Below, one piece after another: positions 43,493 to 52,331 of a stretch of 64,000 nucleotides of DNA. The notes below the pieces were generated by a model, which saw nothing but the letters and a program-made list of their open reading frames with translations, had not been told where the DNA came from and made no database searches. Position 1 is the stretch's first letter; each line of letters opens with the position of its first letter. The stretch is from an uncultured bacterium (GTDB lineage: Bacteria > Verrucomicrobiota > Kiritimatiellia > RFP12 > CAIWXQ01). Position numbers and translations under genes: made by a program. Location of the stretch: positions 62,001 through 126,000 of the forward strand of contig CAIWXQ010000018.1 of assembly GCA_903916675.1 (NCBI GenBank), in the 5' to 3' direction.

Positions 43493-45178
43493 TCATGCCG
43501 GCTGGGCAGGATCGGCTGCTGGCGCCTCGGCGGGTGGCGTGGCAGGTGTCGGCTCGGGTTGCTGTGCCGGTTCGGCCGCTGGCGGCTCCTGGGCGCAGCC
43601 TTCTGTTTGCTTCTCGTCCGGTTTCTGGCCTCCGACCTCCGACCTCTGGCCTCTGCCCTCTGGCCTTTGCCCTCTGGCTTCTGGTTTTTGTCCGCCGCGC
43701 TCGCCCGGCAGGTAGCGGAAGGCGGGGTGTTCCATCGGCGGGCAGAGGACGCCATTGTAGTACTCGATGATGTGCGCCTTCTCGACCAGCGTGTTCAGCT
43801 GGGTGGCGAGGTGGGCGCTGCGCGCCTCGTCGCCGCCGGCGAGCGTGGCAAGCAAGTCCTGACGGGTGCAGCCGGGTTTCTGGTTGACGTATTCGAGGAC
43901 CTGGCGCAGGTCAGCCACGACGTGCGTGGCGTCGAGCGCCGTGGGGACGTGCGCGACGGTGAACTCCGGACCGCGCTCGTTGTGGGCGCGGAAAAGGTGC
44001 AGCGAGCGGTGGCGGAATGCGCCGCGCAGTGCGAAGAAGAGCGAGGCGGGGAAGCGCAGTTCGCGGTCCATGGCCTCGCGCACGGTTGCCAGCAGCCGCG
44101 CGCTGGGGGTGCGGCGCACGGCGCCGGCCGGGCAGACGAGGTGCCTGGCGGCGAGGATCTGCTCAGGGAGGATCTCGCGCTGGAAGATGGCTTCTGCAGC
44201 CGCGCGCTCCAGGGGTGGACCGAGCGGCTCTTCCATGGGTGTGGCAGCGGGAGCGCCTTCGGCCGGCACTGGGGCCTCGGCGTCCGGTGTTGGCGCGGTG
44301 GGCGTCCCGGCTGTTGCGACAGGATGCTTGCGGCGGTAGACCGTCTTCTTGCGGCACGATTCCTTCCACTGGTTGATGGCCTCCGGGTCGCGCACCATTT
44401 CGATGCGGGCGCGGTAGGCATCGGCCCCCATGTGGGCGAAGCGGGTACGGAGCAATTCCTGCACACGGGTGGCGTAGCTGTGGTGGTTGGGCGGGCCGAG
44501 GAATTCTCCGCTGAGGCCGCAGCGGGCGACGCAGACGAAGTTGCCGGCCGGCGGGTCGGTCTCGATCTCGGAGGCGTCGAAGAAATCGCCCAGGTGTGTG
44601 GCGAGCACGTGCGTGCGGATCTCCGCCTCGCTCAGCGCGGGGAGGCCGCAGACCTTGCACTGGAAGAGCGGAACGGCCGCATCCTTGGCCGACTCGACGC
44701 GGATCTGGTAGGCATTGTCGTTGTCGAGGAAAAGGCGGGCGATGTCGCGCAGTGGATAGGCGCGGTGGGTGGCCTGGATCTTGCGGATCACGCCGCCCAG
44801 CGCCTTCTGGTCCGGCAGCACGCGGACTTCGAGCGGCAGCGGCGGCAGTTGCTCCTCGCGGACGGGGCGGAATTCGCGGCGCGGCTCGTCTGGCTGTCGG
44901 CGGTCCCGGCGGAAATCGGGGGAGGATGGCGCGCCGCGCGGAGCGGGGCGGGGACGTCGGTCACGGCGATTGTCGTCGCGGTCGCGCCGGAAGTCGCGTC
45001 CGCTGCCAGAGCGGCGGGAATCGTCGGCGCCGCCGCGGGGATCTTCGGCATAGCGCCGGTGATGGATCTCGGGCGACTTCCGCGCCCAGGCTGGAGCCAG
45101 CTCGAATTCGAGCGATAGCAGCGATGAGGCGTCGCCGGCATCGTCCGAGGCGGGCGTGAGTTCTTCCCCTGTTTGCAT
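43493..45178 (-). CDS. unknown protein with Arg/Asp-rich linker and Cys/His motifs; repeat-derived C-terminal tail
   Basis: 561 residues from the ATG at 45178. Visible parts: a short acidic N-terminus; an Arg/Asp/Pro-rich disordered linker (residues about 40-115, FRRDRDDNRRDRRP); a C2H2-like pair FQCKVCGLPALSEAEIRTHV then TH; a second Cys pair FVCVARCGLSGEF with HH; and a C-terminal winged-helix-like part (DLRQVLEYVNQKPGCTRQDL). The tail (GQKPEARGQRPEGRGQRSEV) comes from a purine-rich repeat, followed by a Pro/Ala-rich end. The combination suggests nucleic-acid binding, perhaps RNA; this is inference. I recognise no named family. Confidence 0.7.
   Translation of the reverse strand: MQTGEELTPASDDAGDASSLLSLEFELAPAWARKSPEIHHRRYAEDPRGGADDSRRSGSGRDFRRDRDDNRRDRRPRPAPRGAPSSPDFRRDRRQPDEPRREFRPVREEQLPPLPLEVRVLPDQKALGGVIRKIQATHRAYPLRDIARLFLDNDNAYQIRVESAKDAAVPLFQCKVCGLPALSEAEIRTHVLATHLGDFFDASEIETDPPAGNFVCVARCGLSGEFLGPPNHHSYATRVQELLRTRFAHMGADAYRARIEMVRDPEAINQWKESCRKKTVYRRKHPVATAGTPTAPTPDAEAPVPAEGAPAATPMEEPLGPPLERAAAEAIFQREILPEQILAARHLVCPAGAVRRTPSARLLATVREAMDRELRFPASLFFALRGAFRHRSLHLFRAHNERGPEFTVAHVPTALDATHVVADLRQVLEYVNQKPGCTRQDLLATLAGGDEARSAHLATQLNTLVEKAHIIEYYNGVLCPPMEHPAFRYLPGERGGQKPEARGQRPEGRGQRSEVGGQKPDEKQTEGCAQEPPAAEPAQQPEPTPATPPAEAPAADPAQPA
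43615..43692. repeat. purine-rich tandem repeat within the 3' end of the preceding gene
   Basis: On the coding strand, units of CAGAGG(T/G)C(A/G) are iterated: GGCAGAGGCCAGAGGTCGGA and neighbours, about eight times in 75 bases. Translation in frame gives the GQRPEGRGQRSEVGGQ tail. Such CAGAGG-type repeats are otherwise intergenic. Confidence 0.8.
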
Positions 45179-45239
45179 TGGGTATACACTGTAGCGGGAG
45201 CTGGTCTGGCGGGTCAATCCCGCAATAAGCGGGTTGGCG

Positions 45240-45356
45240 GGACGCGAAGAAGCGGAAGAAGTCTGGGGAGAGCGCGAAGGGCGGCTTTGCGCGCCGTCCG
45301 GCGCGCGGTACGAAGGCCTTCGTGTTCTTCCACCTTTCTTCTCTTGCTTCGTGTCC
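45240..45356. repeat. CGAAG-family palindromic repeat
   Basis: The left arm GACGCGAAGAAGCGGAAGAA (then GAGCGCGAAGGGCGG) is mirrored by GTACGAAGGCCTTCGTGTTC and TTCTCTTGCTTCGTGTCC. It lies between divergent genes, so the promoters of both must be placed around it. Confidence 0.85.
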
Positions 45357-45435
45357 AAATGCCGCCAAATTTTTGCATTGTTCCCCCGGCGGAACGCGCT
45401 ATTCTTCTGCTGAAATCGCGGCGGGAGGAAAAGGT

Positions 45436-46581
45436 ATGGTCGGCACAACGACGCTGAAGCGGCTGGTGCGGCAACACGGCACTCCCCTGCTGGTCGTGGA
45501 TCACGACGAGCTGCGGCGCAACTACGCCACCTTCCGCAAGTATCTGCCCCGCGTGCAGGCGTATTTCGCGGTCGAGGCGCTCTCCGACCCCGCGGTGGTC
45601 GAGACGCTGTTCAAGGCCGGCGCGAGTTTCGACGTGGCCTCCTTGCCGGAATTCCGGATCGTTCATCAGTTCATCCAGGACTTGCCGGCCCCGGAGCGGC
45701 AGGATTGGATCTGGGACAAGATCATCTACGCGCATCCGATCAAAGCCGAATCCACGCTGCGCGAGCTCGACCCCTACAAGCCGCTGGTGACCTACGATAA
45801 CTCCGACGAGATCCAGAAGATTGCGAAGCACGCGCCGCACGCCGGCCTGGCGCTGCGCATCAAGGTTCCCAACACCGGCGCCATGGTGGAGCTCTCGTCC
45901 AAGTTCGGCGCCGCGCCGGGCGAGGCGGTGGACCTGATCCTCGAGGCCGACCGCGCCGGGTTGACGGTGGAGGGGATCAGTTTCCACGTCGGCAGCCAGA
46001 CCACGAACTTCGAGAACTTTGTGCAGGCCATCAACCTCGCGGCCAGCGTGTTCGAGGAAGCCCGGGCGCGTGGCTACACGAAGATGAACCTGCTGGACAT
46101 CGGCGGCGGATTCCCCGCGCCATACGACAAGAGCGTCAAGCCGTTCCGCGCGCTGGCGCGCAAGATCAATGCCGAGCTCGACCGTCTTTTCCCGAAAGAC
46201 GTGCAGATTCTTGCCGAGCCGGGTCGTTTCCTGGTAGCCACGGCGGGAACGGCAGTGTCGTCCATCATCGGCAAGGCCGTGCGCGACGGCAAGCGCTGCT
46301 ACTACATCGACGACGGCGTCTATCATACCTTCTCCGGAATTCTCTTCGACCACTGCGTCTACCACTTTGATGCGATCGGCAGGCAGGGGCCGAAGGAGAT
46401 CTGCACCGTGTTCGGCCCGACGTGCGACGCGCTGGACGTGGTCTCCATGTCCGAACATCTGCCGGCCAACCTCGCGCGCGGCGACCTGCTCTACAGCCGC
46501 AACATCGGCGCCTATAGCGTCGCCTCGGCCACCTGCTTTAACGGCTTCCCGCCGGCGAAAATCGTGCATGTGAACCGGTAG
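45436..46581 (+). CDS. ornithine/lysine decarboxylase-like fold III protein lacking the PLP lysine
   Basis: 381 residues from the ATG at 45436, normal for group IV decarboxylases. Intact motifs are ISFHVGSQTTNFENF, LLDIGGGFP, ILAEPGRFLV, the active-site cysteine C330 in VFGPTCDALDVV, and GAYSVASATCFNGFP. The Schiff-base lysine, which should be in AVKANSDP, is replaced: the sequence reads YFAVEALSDP, with E47 (GAG at 45574-45576). If real, the protein cannot form the internal aldimine and should lack decarboxylase activity. The base call needs checking. A perfect terminator follows. Putrescine from an active enzyme would feed the carboxyspermidine pathway at 61-64 kb. Confidence 0.85.
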   Translation: MVGTTTLKRLVRQHGTPLLVVDHDELRRNYATFRKYLPRVQAYFAVEALSDPAVVETLFKAGASFDVASLPEFRIVHQFIQDLPAPERQDWIWDKIIYAHPIKAESTLRELDPYKPLVTYDNSDEIQKIAKHAPHAGLALRIKVPNTGAMVELSSKFGAAPGEAVDLILEADRAGLTVEGISFHVGSQTTNFENFVQAINLAASVFEEARARGYTKMNLLDIGGGFPAPYDKSVKPFRALARKINAELDRLFPKDVQILAEPGRFLVATAGTAVSSIIGKAVRDGKRCYYIDDGVYHTFSGILFDHCVYHFDAIGRQGPKEICTVFGPTCDALDVVSMSEHLPANLARGDLLYSRNIGAYSVASATCFNGFPPAKIVHVNR

Positions 46582-46582
46582 G

Positions 46583-46608
46583 AAGCGGCTCGCGAGCCGC
46601 TTGCTTTT
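46583..46608 (+). terminator. intrinsic terminator after the decarboxylase-like gene
   Basis: A perfect 20-base palindrome AAGCGGCTCG/CGAGCCGCTT begins one base after the stop codon and is followed by GCTTTTCG. Confidence 0.85.
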
Positions 46609-46712
46609 CGTAATTGCTAGATCACCCACGGCGGTGGATTCTGGACAGCGCCCCCGCTGTTTGCTACGTTCCGATTGATTGACAATTTGGCGTTCGAACC
46701 ACGGAGGATGGC

Positions 46713-47771
46713 ATGAGTTCGGTGAAGCTGGGAATCGTCGGTTGCGGAGTGATCGGGCAGATCCACCTGAAGATGGCGAAGCAGGTTGCTGGCTGCGAGG
46801 TGGTCGCCGTGGCGGACCTGCGGGCGGACATGGCCCAGAAGACTGCCGCGGACTTTAAGATTCCGGCCTGGTACGATTCCGGCGAGAAGCTGCTGGCGGA
46901 CAAGAACGTGGAAGCCGTGGTGCTCGCCATGCCCACCTTTGCCCGCACGGACCTCGCGCCCAAGACCCTCCAGGCTGGCAAGCACCTGCTCCTGGAAAAA
47001 CCGCCGGCGATGAATGCCGGCGAGCTCGAGAATCTCCAGCGCCTGCAGGGTAAACTGCTGGTGGCCTGCTGCACGTCCCGGCACCGCTTCCTGGCCAGCG
47101 CGGCCAAGGTGGCCGAGGTTGTTGCCTCCGGCGTGCTTGGGTCGATCCGCGTGGTGCGTGTCCGCGCCGTTACCTCCGGCGGGAAGCCACCGGCCAATCC
47201 GCCGCCGGTCTGGCGGTTGAGCAAGAAACTCAATGGCGGCGGTATTTTCTCGAACTGGGGGTGTTACGACATGGATTACCTGCTGGGCGTGACCGGCTGG
47301 AAGCTGCAGCCGGAGACCGTGCTGGCCCAGACCTGGACGATCCCCGCGCCGTTCGCTTATCACGCCGCGCCCGGTTCGGATGGCGAGACGCACTGCGTCG
47401 CGCTGATCCGTTGCGCCGGCGGGGAGGCGATCACCGTCGAGCGCGGCGAGTTCATGGCTTCCGCCGCGGATCGCGCGTGGCAGATTACCGGCACGCACGG
47501 GTCACTTCACATGGACCTGATCCCCGGCACGCCGAACAAGGTGATCTTGGACAAGGCCGTTTCCGGGCAGGGCGTCGTGACCGAGACAGTCTGGGAAGGC
47601 AATGAAGAATGGGACGACGTGCATCGCGGCGCGATGCGCGACTTTGTCGAATCCCTGCAGAGCGGGCGCCAGCCGGCGACGGGCTTGAAGGAAGCGCTGG
47701 TCTTGCAGAAGATCAGCGATGCCGTGTTCGCTTCTGCGGCCAGCGGCGCGGCGGTCAAGATCGAGCGTTAA
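46713..47771 (+). CDS. Gfo/Idh/MocA family oxidoreductase
   Basis: 352 residues. The Rossmann motif is LGIVGCGVIGQIHLKMA. The family's EKP motif is LLLEKPPAMNAGELENL, which places the conserved Lys for catalysis. The C-terminal beta-sheet domain follows with GGGIFSNWGCYDMDYLLGV. A GGAGG ribosome site precedes the ATG. Such enzymes oxidise or reduce sugars or inositols using NAD(P). The substrate is not predictable from the context. Confidence 0.9.
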   Translation: MSSVKLGIVGCGVIGQIHLKMAKQVAGCEVVAVADLRADMAQKTAADFKIPAWYDSGEKLLADKNVEAVVLAMPTFARTDLAPKTLQAGKHLLLEKPPAMNAGELENLQRLQGKLLVACCTSRHRFLASAAKVAEVVASGVLGSIRVVRVRAVTSGGKPPANPPPVWRLSKKLNGGGIFSNWGCYDMDYLLGVTGWKLQPETVLAQTWTIPAPFAYHAAPGSDGETHCVALIRCAGGEAITVERGEFMASAADRAWQITGTHGSLHMDLIPGTPNKVILDKAVSGQGVVTETVWEGNEEWDDVHRGAMRDFVESLQSGRQPATGLKEALVLQKISDAVFASAASGAAVKIER

Positions 47772-47814
47772 GCAAACCTACAGAGGCTTACACAAGTAGG
47801 TAACCGGTTGTTCG

Positions 47815-47868
47815 GGTAGGGACGGTTCTCCGAACCGTCCGCGGACGCCTCGGAGAGGCGTCCCTACC
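47815..47868. repeat. 54-bp double-hairpin repeat, copy 3
   Basis: Identical to copy 2 at 37475 over the full 54 bases. It is placed 43 bases after the Gfo/Idh stop codon. The motif CAGAGGCTT occurs a few bases upstream of both copy 2 and copy 3. Confidence 0.92.
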
Positions 47869-48007
47869 GATTGGATCCTGTTGCGTATATTCACACGCCT
47901 CAATAGATCGAAGTCTCGTTCGGGGAAGACGGCGCTGCCATGAAGTGCTGTGGGCACCACGACTGAGCATTATTAGAAAGTATAAGATTGTTCGCGGGGA
48001 AGAGAAG

Positions 48008-48535
48008 ATGGTGATCCGAAAAGCCCAACCCGCAGATGCCACATACATGGCGGACGCCTGTATCCAGGTGGCGTGCTTCATGCGCCAGGGTGCGGTGGAC
48101 AAGTACATCCTCGGCTTTCCGGACGCGGTGAACGAAGATATACTGAGATGGGCGTCGAGCTTTGTCGCAGCCGACAAGAGGGTCGCTTTTGTCGCAGAAG
48201 CAGCAGGAGGGGCGTGTATCGGCTGCATCTTCGGCAAAATCGAGGAGAGCAACATGCCCCTGTCGGTTCCCGGAGAAGTCGGCACGATTTCGGTCTGCTG
48301 GGTGGAATCGGATCACCGGAGGTCGCGAGTCGGACGAGCGCTTCTGGCCGAGATCGAGAACTGGTTTCTGGCTCGGGGCATTCGCCATCTGGAAGTCGCG
48401 TTCATGGCGAGGAACGAGACGGCCAGAAAAATGTGGACCCGTCTCGGGTTCTCGCCCTTCAGAGTCTTTGCCTGCAAAGAGATCGGCGAACAAACTTCTG
48501 CAGGCAATCGCCTACAGGCGCCGCCTGATGCGTAG
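48008..48535 (+). CDS. GNAT family N-acetyltransferase
   Basis: 175 residues from the ATG at 48008, with a GGAAGAG site upstream. The GNAT core is visible: beta-strand GTISVCWVESDHRRSRVGRA, in which the R/Q-x-x-G-x-A pyrophosphate loop is HRRSRVGRAL, then EIENWFLARGIRHLEVAFMA and RNETARKMWTRLGFSPF. The acceptor substrate is unknown. The preceding 120 bases are AT-richer than the surroundings, and the gene is flanked on both sides by repeats, which may mark a recently acquired segment. Confidence 0.87.
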   Translation: MVIRKAQPADATYMADACIQVACFMRQGAVDKYILGFPDAVNEDILRWASSFVAADKRVAFVAEAAGGACIGCIFGKIEESNMPLSVPGEVGTISVCWVESDHRRSRVGRALLAEIENWFLARGIRHLEVAFMARNETARKMWTRLGFSPFRVFACKEIGEQTSAGNRLQAPPDA

Positions 48536-48593
48536 CGATATTCCGCACGCAGCCAGGTAGGGTGGATCCGCCGCACAAATAAGCTTCTCCAAT

Positions 48594-48810
48594 CGAACCG
48601 CAGAACAGCAGAGTGCTGATTGTTGAAGTAAAATTTCAACACTCTGCGGTTGGGTGTTCGTCACTCTGAGGTTCGCGTGTAGATATCCCTGTGCTGGCGC
48701 ATCTCTTGGTTGAACCCGATTTCGACGAGCGAACCGTAGAACAGCAGAGTGCTGATCGTTGAGGTAACACTTCTGAACTCTGCGGTTGGTTGATCGGCAA
48801 TCTGCGGTTC
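48594..48810. repeat. two direct copies of an 80-bp palindromic repeat
   Basis: Copy one starts at 48594 and copy two at 48730. Both contain GAACCG(C/T)AGAACAGCAG, AGTGCTGAT(T/C)GTTGA and CTCTGCGGTTGG, and end with a second CTCTG(A/C)GGTTC or ATCTGCGGTTC. The ends pair as GAACCGCAGA/CTCTGCGGTT. Together with 48826-48895 they fill the gene-free stretch 48536-48963; no coding sequence is supported there. Confidence 0.85.
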
Positions 48811-48825
48811 CCTGGGTCCGGGTCG

Positions 48826-48895
48826 GGGCTGCCGCGGGGACGCGTCGCCCTACTGCTGGAGGCAGAGTAGGCCGGCGCGTCCCCGCGCCGAGCCC
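48826..48895. repeat. 70-bp GC-rich hairpin repeat
   Basis: Arms of about 30 bases: GGGCTGCCGCGGGGACGCGT (then CGCCCTACTGC) pairs with GCGCGTCCCCGCGCCGAGCC preceded by GCAGAGTAGG. A truncated left-arm copy (GGGGCTGCCGCGAGGACGCG) lies at 48928. The right end CGCGCCGAGCCCAA recurs at 59140, after the phosphoketolase fragment. Confidence 0.85.
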
Positions 48896-48963
48896 AAGAG
48901 AAGGAAGAACCGAACGCTGGAAATTTGGGGCTGCCGCGAGGACGCGGCGCCCTGCCTTTGCGG

Positions 48964-50139
48964 CTATACGATCGCCCCGTAGGCTGCAGTCTTTACCTGG
49001 TCCATCAGCGTGTACCGCCCTTTCGGCAGGTGCTGGAGCATGAGCAAGACGATCGTCTGCTCGGAGGGGTCGATCCATACCTGGGTGCAGGAAGTGCCGC
49101 CCCAGCCATATTCGCCGACAGACCCCAGTTGCTTGCCTTCGCCCAGCGTGCGGAGCACCGAAACGCCCAGGCCGAAGCCGAATCCACGGCCGGCCGCCTG
49201 CATGGCCGGATGCCCGGCGGGCAACTGATCGGCGGTCATGAGGGCCACGGTCTTGCGGCCCAACAGTCGCACGCCGTTCCATGCGCCGTCGTTCAGCAGC
49301 GCCAGCGCGAAGCGCAGGAAGTCGCTGGTCGTGGAGACCAGTCCGCCGCCGCCGTTCTTAAACACTCGCTTCTTCAGATACCCCTGCGCGGCTGGAGCTG
49401 TGGCCAGAACCAGTTCTTTCCGGTCGTTCGTCGTGTAGACCTGTGCCAGCCGGCCGGCCTTTTTAGGCGGAACCCAGAAGTCCGTGTCCGTCATCCCCAG
49501 CGGCTGGAAGATGCGGCGCTGCAGGAACGAATCGAACGGCTCGCCGCTGACCACCTCGACGAACCGGCCCAGCACGTTGGTGGCCGCGCTGTATTCCCAC
49601 TGCACCCCCGGCTGCCGCTCGAGCGGCAGCTTGCACAGCTCCCGCACGAATTTCTCCTGCGTCCATCCCTCGTCCCGTGCCTGCATGACCAGGTCGTAGC
49701 CCAGTCCCGCGGTGTGCGTCAGCAGGTCGTGGACCGTGACGTCCCGGCGGAGCGGCACGGGCTTCCGGTTGGCCCCCGGTCGTGGTGCCACCTTCAGCTT
49801 GCCGAACTCCGGGATCCACTTTTTGACCGGATCGGCCAGCAGGAAGTGCCCCTCTTCGAAGAGCATCAGGACCGCCACGCTGGTGACGATCTTGGTCATC
49901 GAATGGATGCGGAAGATTGTGTCCTCCCGCATGGGCCGCCGGTTTTCCACGTCGGCATAGCCGAAGCACTCTCGGTATGCCAGTCCTCCACGGCGCACCA
50001 CGGTGACGATGCCGCCAGCGACCTGCTGGGCTGCCATGGCCCGCTGCATCACATCGCCGATGCGCGCCAGCCTCGTTGCGTCAAGCCCCACCGACTCCGG
50101 CGGCACCCGCCGCACCGGCCATTTCATTGCACGTTTCAT
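48964..50139 (-). CDS. serine hydrolase of the beta-lactamase/esterase family
   Basis: 391 residues. The class C-like SxxK motif is S80-M-T-K83 in FRIHSMTKIVTSVAVL; the tyrosine motif is Y183-S-A in WEYSAATNVL. The KTG-box equivalent near the C-terminus is GEYGWGGTSCTQVWIDP. No signal peptide is visible, in contrast to true beta-lactamases. The family includes esterases and D-aminopeptidase-like enzymes. The 3' end abuts the repeat-rich region. The next gene on this strand ends 40 bases before its start. Confidence 0.87.
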   Translation of the reverse strand: MKRAMKWPVRRVPPESVGLDATRLARIGDVMQRAMAAQQVAGGIVTVVRRGGLAYRECFGYADVENRRPMREDTIFRIHSMTKIVTSVAVLMLFEEGHFLLADPVKKWIPEFGKLKVAPRPGANRKPVPLRRDVTVHDLLTHTAGLGYDLVMQARDEGWTQEKFVRELCKLPLERQPGVQWEYSAATNVLGRFVEVVSGEPFDSFLQRRIFQPLGMTDTDFWVPPKKAGRLAQVYTTNDRKELVLATAPAAQGYLKKRVFKNGGGGLVSTTSDFLRFALALLNDGAWNGVRLLGRKTVALMTADQLPAGHPAMQAAGRGFGFGLGVSVLRTLGEGKQLGSVGEYGWGGTSCTQVWIDPSEQTIVLLMLQHLPKGRYTLMDQVKTAAYGAIV

Positions 50140-50178
50140 GTCAGCTTCCCTGTGCCCAGCCCGCGGTCCCGACGGCGC

Positions 50179-52047
50179 TCACTCCTCCACCAGGATGCGT
50201 TGCCGGATCAGTTTCCAGCCTGAGCCATTGCGCTGGATGCCGCCCAGATCCGTTCCGACATAGCCTTCGTCGTTGAGCAGTTCGTTGATGGGATAGCCGG
50301 TGATGCCGCCGCAGGAATGAACATGGTAGGCGCCCGGAGTGTCCTGGCAGATTTTGCAGGGGAACCGCGGGTCCTTGTCATCAAGGAGAAAATGCCCGAA
50401 GCCGATGAACCCGTCGTCGCAGGATCGTTCGGAGCCGTCGTCGAAGACCATGCCGTAAAAGCCCCAGGCATTGGGCTTCTTCGACTTCACCTCCACGCTG
50501 CGGTGACAGGTTTCGCCGTTGCGGCTGTTGAGGTTCTCGGAGAACTCGATATCGGACGTGCCGGAGCGGGCGGCATATTCCCACTCGGACTTGGAGGGTG
50601 CACGGATCGCCTTGCCGGGGTTCAGTTTCTGCAGCGCCTGGACGTAGGCGGCGAACATCTCGCAGGACATGTTGCAGGCCGCGCCGTCCGGGTTGTTTTT
50701 CGGATTCCGGGTCTTGTCACCTGTAACCGCCGCATATTCCGAGTTGAGAATTGGGTGGTCCGCCAGGTAGAACCCCTTGGCGAACGTCACCATGTGCTGC
50801 TGGCCTTCCTGCCAGTGCACGTTTTGCGCCAGGGAATTTCCCATGTAGTACTTTCCTGCCGGCACGTAGATCAGGGTGTCGGTCAGGGTATCGGTCAGCT
50901 TGATGGTCAGCCCGGGCTTGATTGGCAGTTTCACAAGGGGCACTTCCGGCCCGGCCGTGATGCGGTCCGGATAGGTCGGTCCCTCGTATTCCCCGAAGGC
51001 GGTGACGGTCAGATACTTTTTACCGTCCTGCTCGTGAAGGGTTCCCGTGACGGTCAGGGGGTGCCCGTGTCCGTAGCATTCCTCCCGCCAGGCCCGCTGC
51101 GCCAGGGGGCCATCCAGATAATACAGCAGGCGTTTCTTGAACTGGTTCTCCAGCGCCAGGGCGGCGTCGGCATCGAGGCTGGGGCCGGGGTGATAGTCGG
51201 CCCAGATTTTTTCCACTTCCGCCTTCACCTCGGGCGGCCCGTCAAAGGCAATCAGGAAGATGTAGCGGTCCTTCTCCCACTCTGGGCCCGCGCGCAGGTG
51301 GGCGTTGTTCATCCGTATCCCCTTGAGGGTCACCACGGGTCCTGTCGGCGGAGGCGCGACCGGCGGGGTGACGATGTCTTCGGTGTGCCCCTTGCGCGTG
51401 TAGACCGTGACCTGGTCAATGGTCAGGATGCACCCCCAGGAGGCGAGCGCGATCTCGCCGCAACGCGGGTCCACAATCGGCCGGTCGTCCACATAGGTGC
51501 ACGCCGGGGCGCCGTTCACCGACACACGGATCCGGTTTTCCAGTCGTTCCGTCACGATCGTGAACGTCTTGCCGGCTTCCTGGCGCAGTTGCTTGTTGAC
51601 GGTGGCTTCGATGACCTTATTTTCCTTCTTCATCAGGCTGCAGGTGTTGCTCCGCGTGCCGAACTGGAACAGGTATCCGGAGGCCGGCTCCATGGCGTAG
51701 GTGTTCAGGCCCAGGGAGCAGCTCAGATACTCCGGTTTTTCCTTGGTCATGACCGAACCGATGACCTCGACGCGGTAGCTTCTGGGAAACGACATGGCGT
51801 GCAGAATGGCGGCGGTCCGCCGGCGCTTCGACTCGGGCAGCAGAACCAGTTTTCCGCCCTCGATCTTCATGTCGCCATAGCAGCTGTACCAGTCGTCATT
51901 CGAGAGTTTGGCATCGCTGAAGTCGGACTGGTAGGCGACCACCCATTCGCCAACAGGGGCGGGTTGGTCGGCTGCGCCGTATGAGTTGCTGCTGGAACCG
52001 AGCAGAACGGCAATTGCGACGGTTGCAAGCGAGAGAAACGTCTTCAT
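50179..52047 (-). CDS. secreted protein with ConA-like/DUF1080-type domain and a formylglycine-generating-enzyme-like domain
   Basis: 622 residues from the ATG at 52047, with AAAAGGAG just before it. A signal peptide MKTFLSLATVAIAVLLGSSS is followed by a jelly-roll-like domain (residues about 30-215: WVVAYQSDFSDAKLSNDDWY, YLFQFGTRSNTCSLM). A middle region starts at VVTLKGIRMNNAHLRAGP. The FGE/SUMF1-type domain runs from about residue 400: VPAGKYYMGNSL, FYLADHPILNSEYAAVTGD, IRAPSKSEWEYAARSG. Many FGE-like proteins are not sulfatase activators; here the catalytic Cys pair is not certain, and a surface carbohydrate or peptide role is more likely. An upstream in-frame extension is not coding. Confidence 0.8.
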   Translation of the reverse strand: MKTFLSLATVAIAVLLGSSSNSYGAADQPAPVGEWVVAYQSDFSDAKLSNDDWYSCYGDMKIEGGKLVLLPESKRRRTAAILHAMSFPRSYRVEVIGSVMTKEKPEYLSCSLGLNTYAMEPASGYLFQFGTRSNTCSLMKKENKVIEATVNKQLRQEAGKTFTIVTERLENRIRVSVNGAPACTYVDDRPIVDPRCGEIALASWGCILTIDQVTVYTRKGHTEDIVTPPVAPPPTGPVVTLKGIRMNNAHLRAGPEWEKDRYIFLIAFDGPPEVKAEVEKIWADYHPGPSLDADAALALENQFKKRLLYYLDGPLAQRAWREECYGHGHPLTVTGTLHEQDGKKYLTVTAFGEYEGPTYPDRITAGPEVPLVKLPIKPGLTIKLTDTLTDTLIYVPAGKYYMGNSLAQNVHWQEGQQHMVTFAKGFYLADHPILNSEYAAVTGDKTRNPKNNPDGAACNMSCEMFAAYVQALQKLNPGKAIRAPSKSEWEYAARSGTSDIEFSENLNSRNGETCHRSVEVKSKKPNAWGFYGMVFDDGSERSCDDGFIGFGHFLLDDKDPRFPCKICQDTPGAYHVHSCGGITGYPINELLNDEGYVGTDLGGIQRNGSGWKLIRQRILVEE

Positions 52048-52085
52048 CCGGGTCTCCTTTTCCTGCTGCAAGCAGCTAAAAAGGC

Positions 52086-52113
52086 AATATAGCTTCTTGC
52101 GGCATTGGCCAAA
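52086..52113 (-). promoter_or_regulatory. possible promoter of the FGE-domain gene
   Basis: Read on the minus strand, TTTGGC and TATATT are separated by 16 bases, about 40 bases upstream of the start codon at 52047. Confidence 0.32.
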
Positions 52114-52331
52114 AGTCAAATCCGGGCTGGGCGGCGATGCAGAGGCCCGGGCCTGGTGCGGACCGGAAGAGCAATTGTGCGGAACTCCCATGGAGGAGAG
52201 GTGCGGAAGGCGGCGCGTTCTCCGCGCCGGATCAGGAGCCGGTGTCGAACGCCACCGAGGCTGGCAGCCGTGGCCTTCGCAGCCGGAGACCATGTTCAAA
52301 GAACGAAAACGGGGTGCAGGAACACCGGGTG

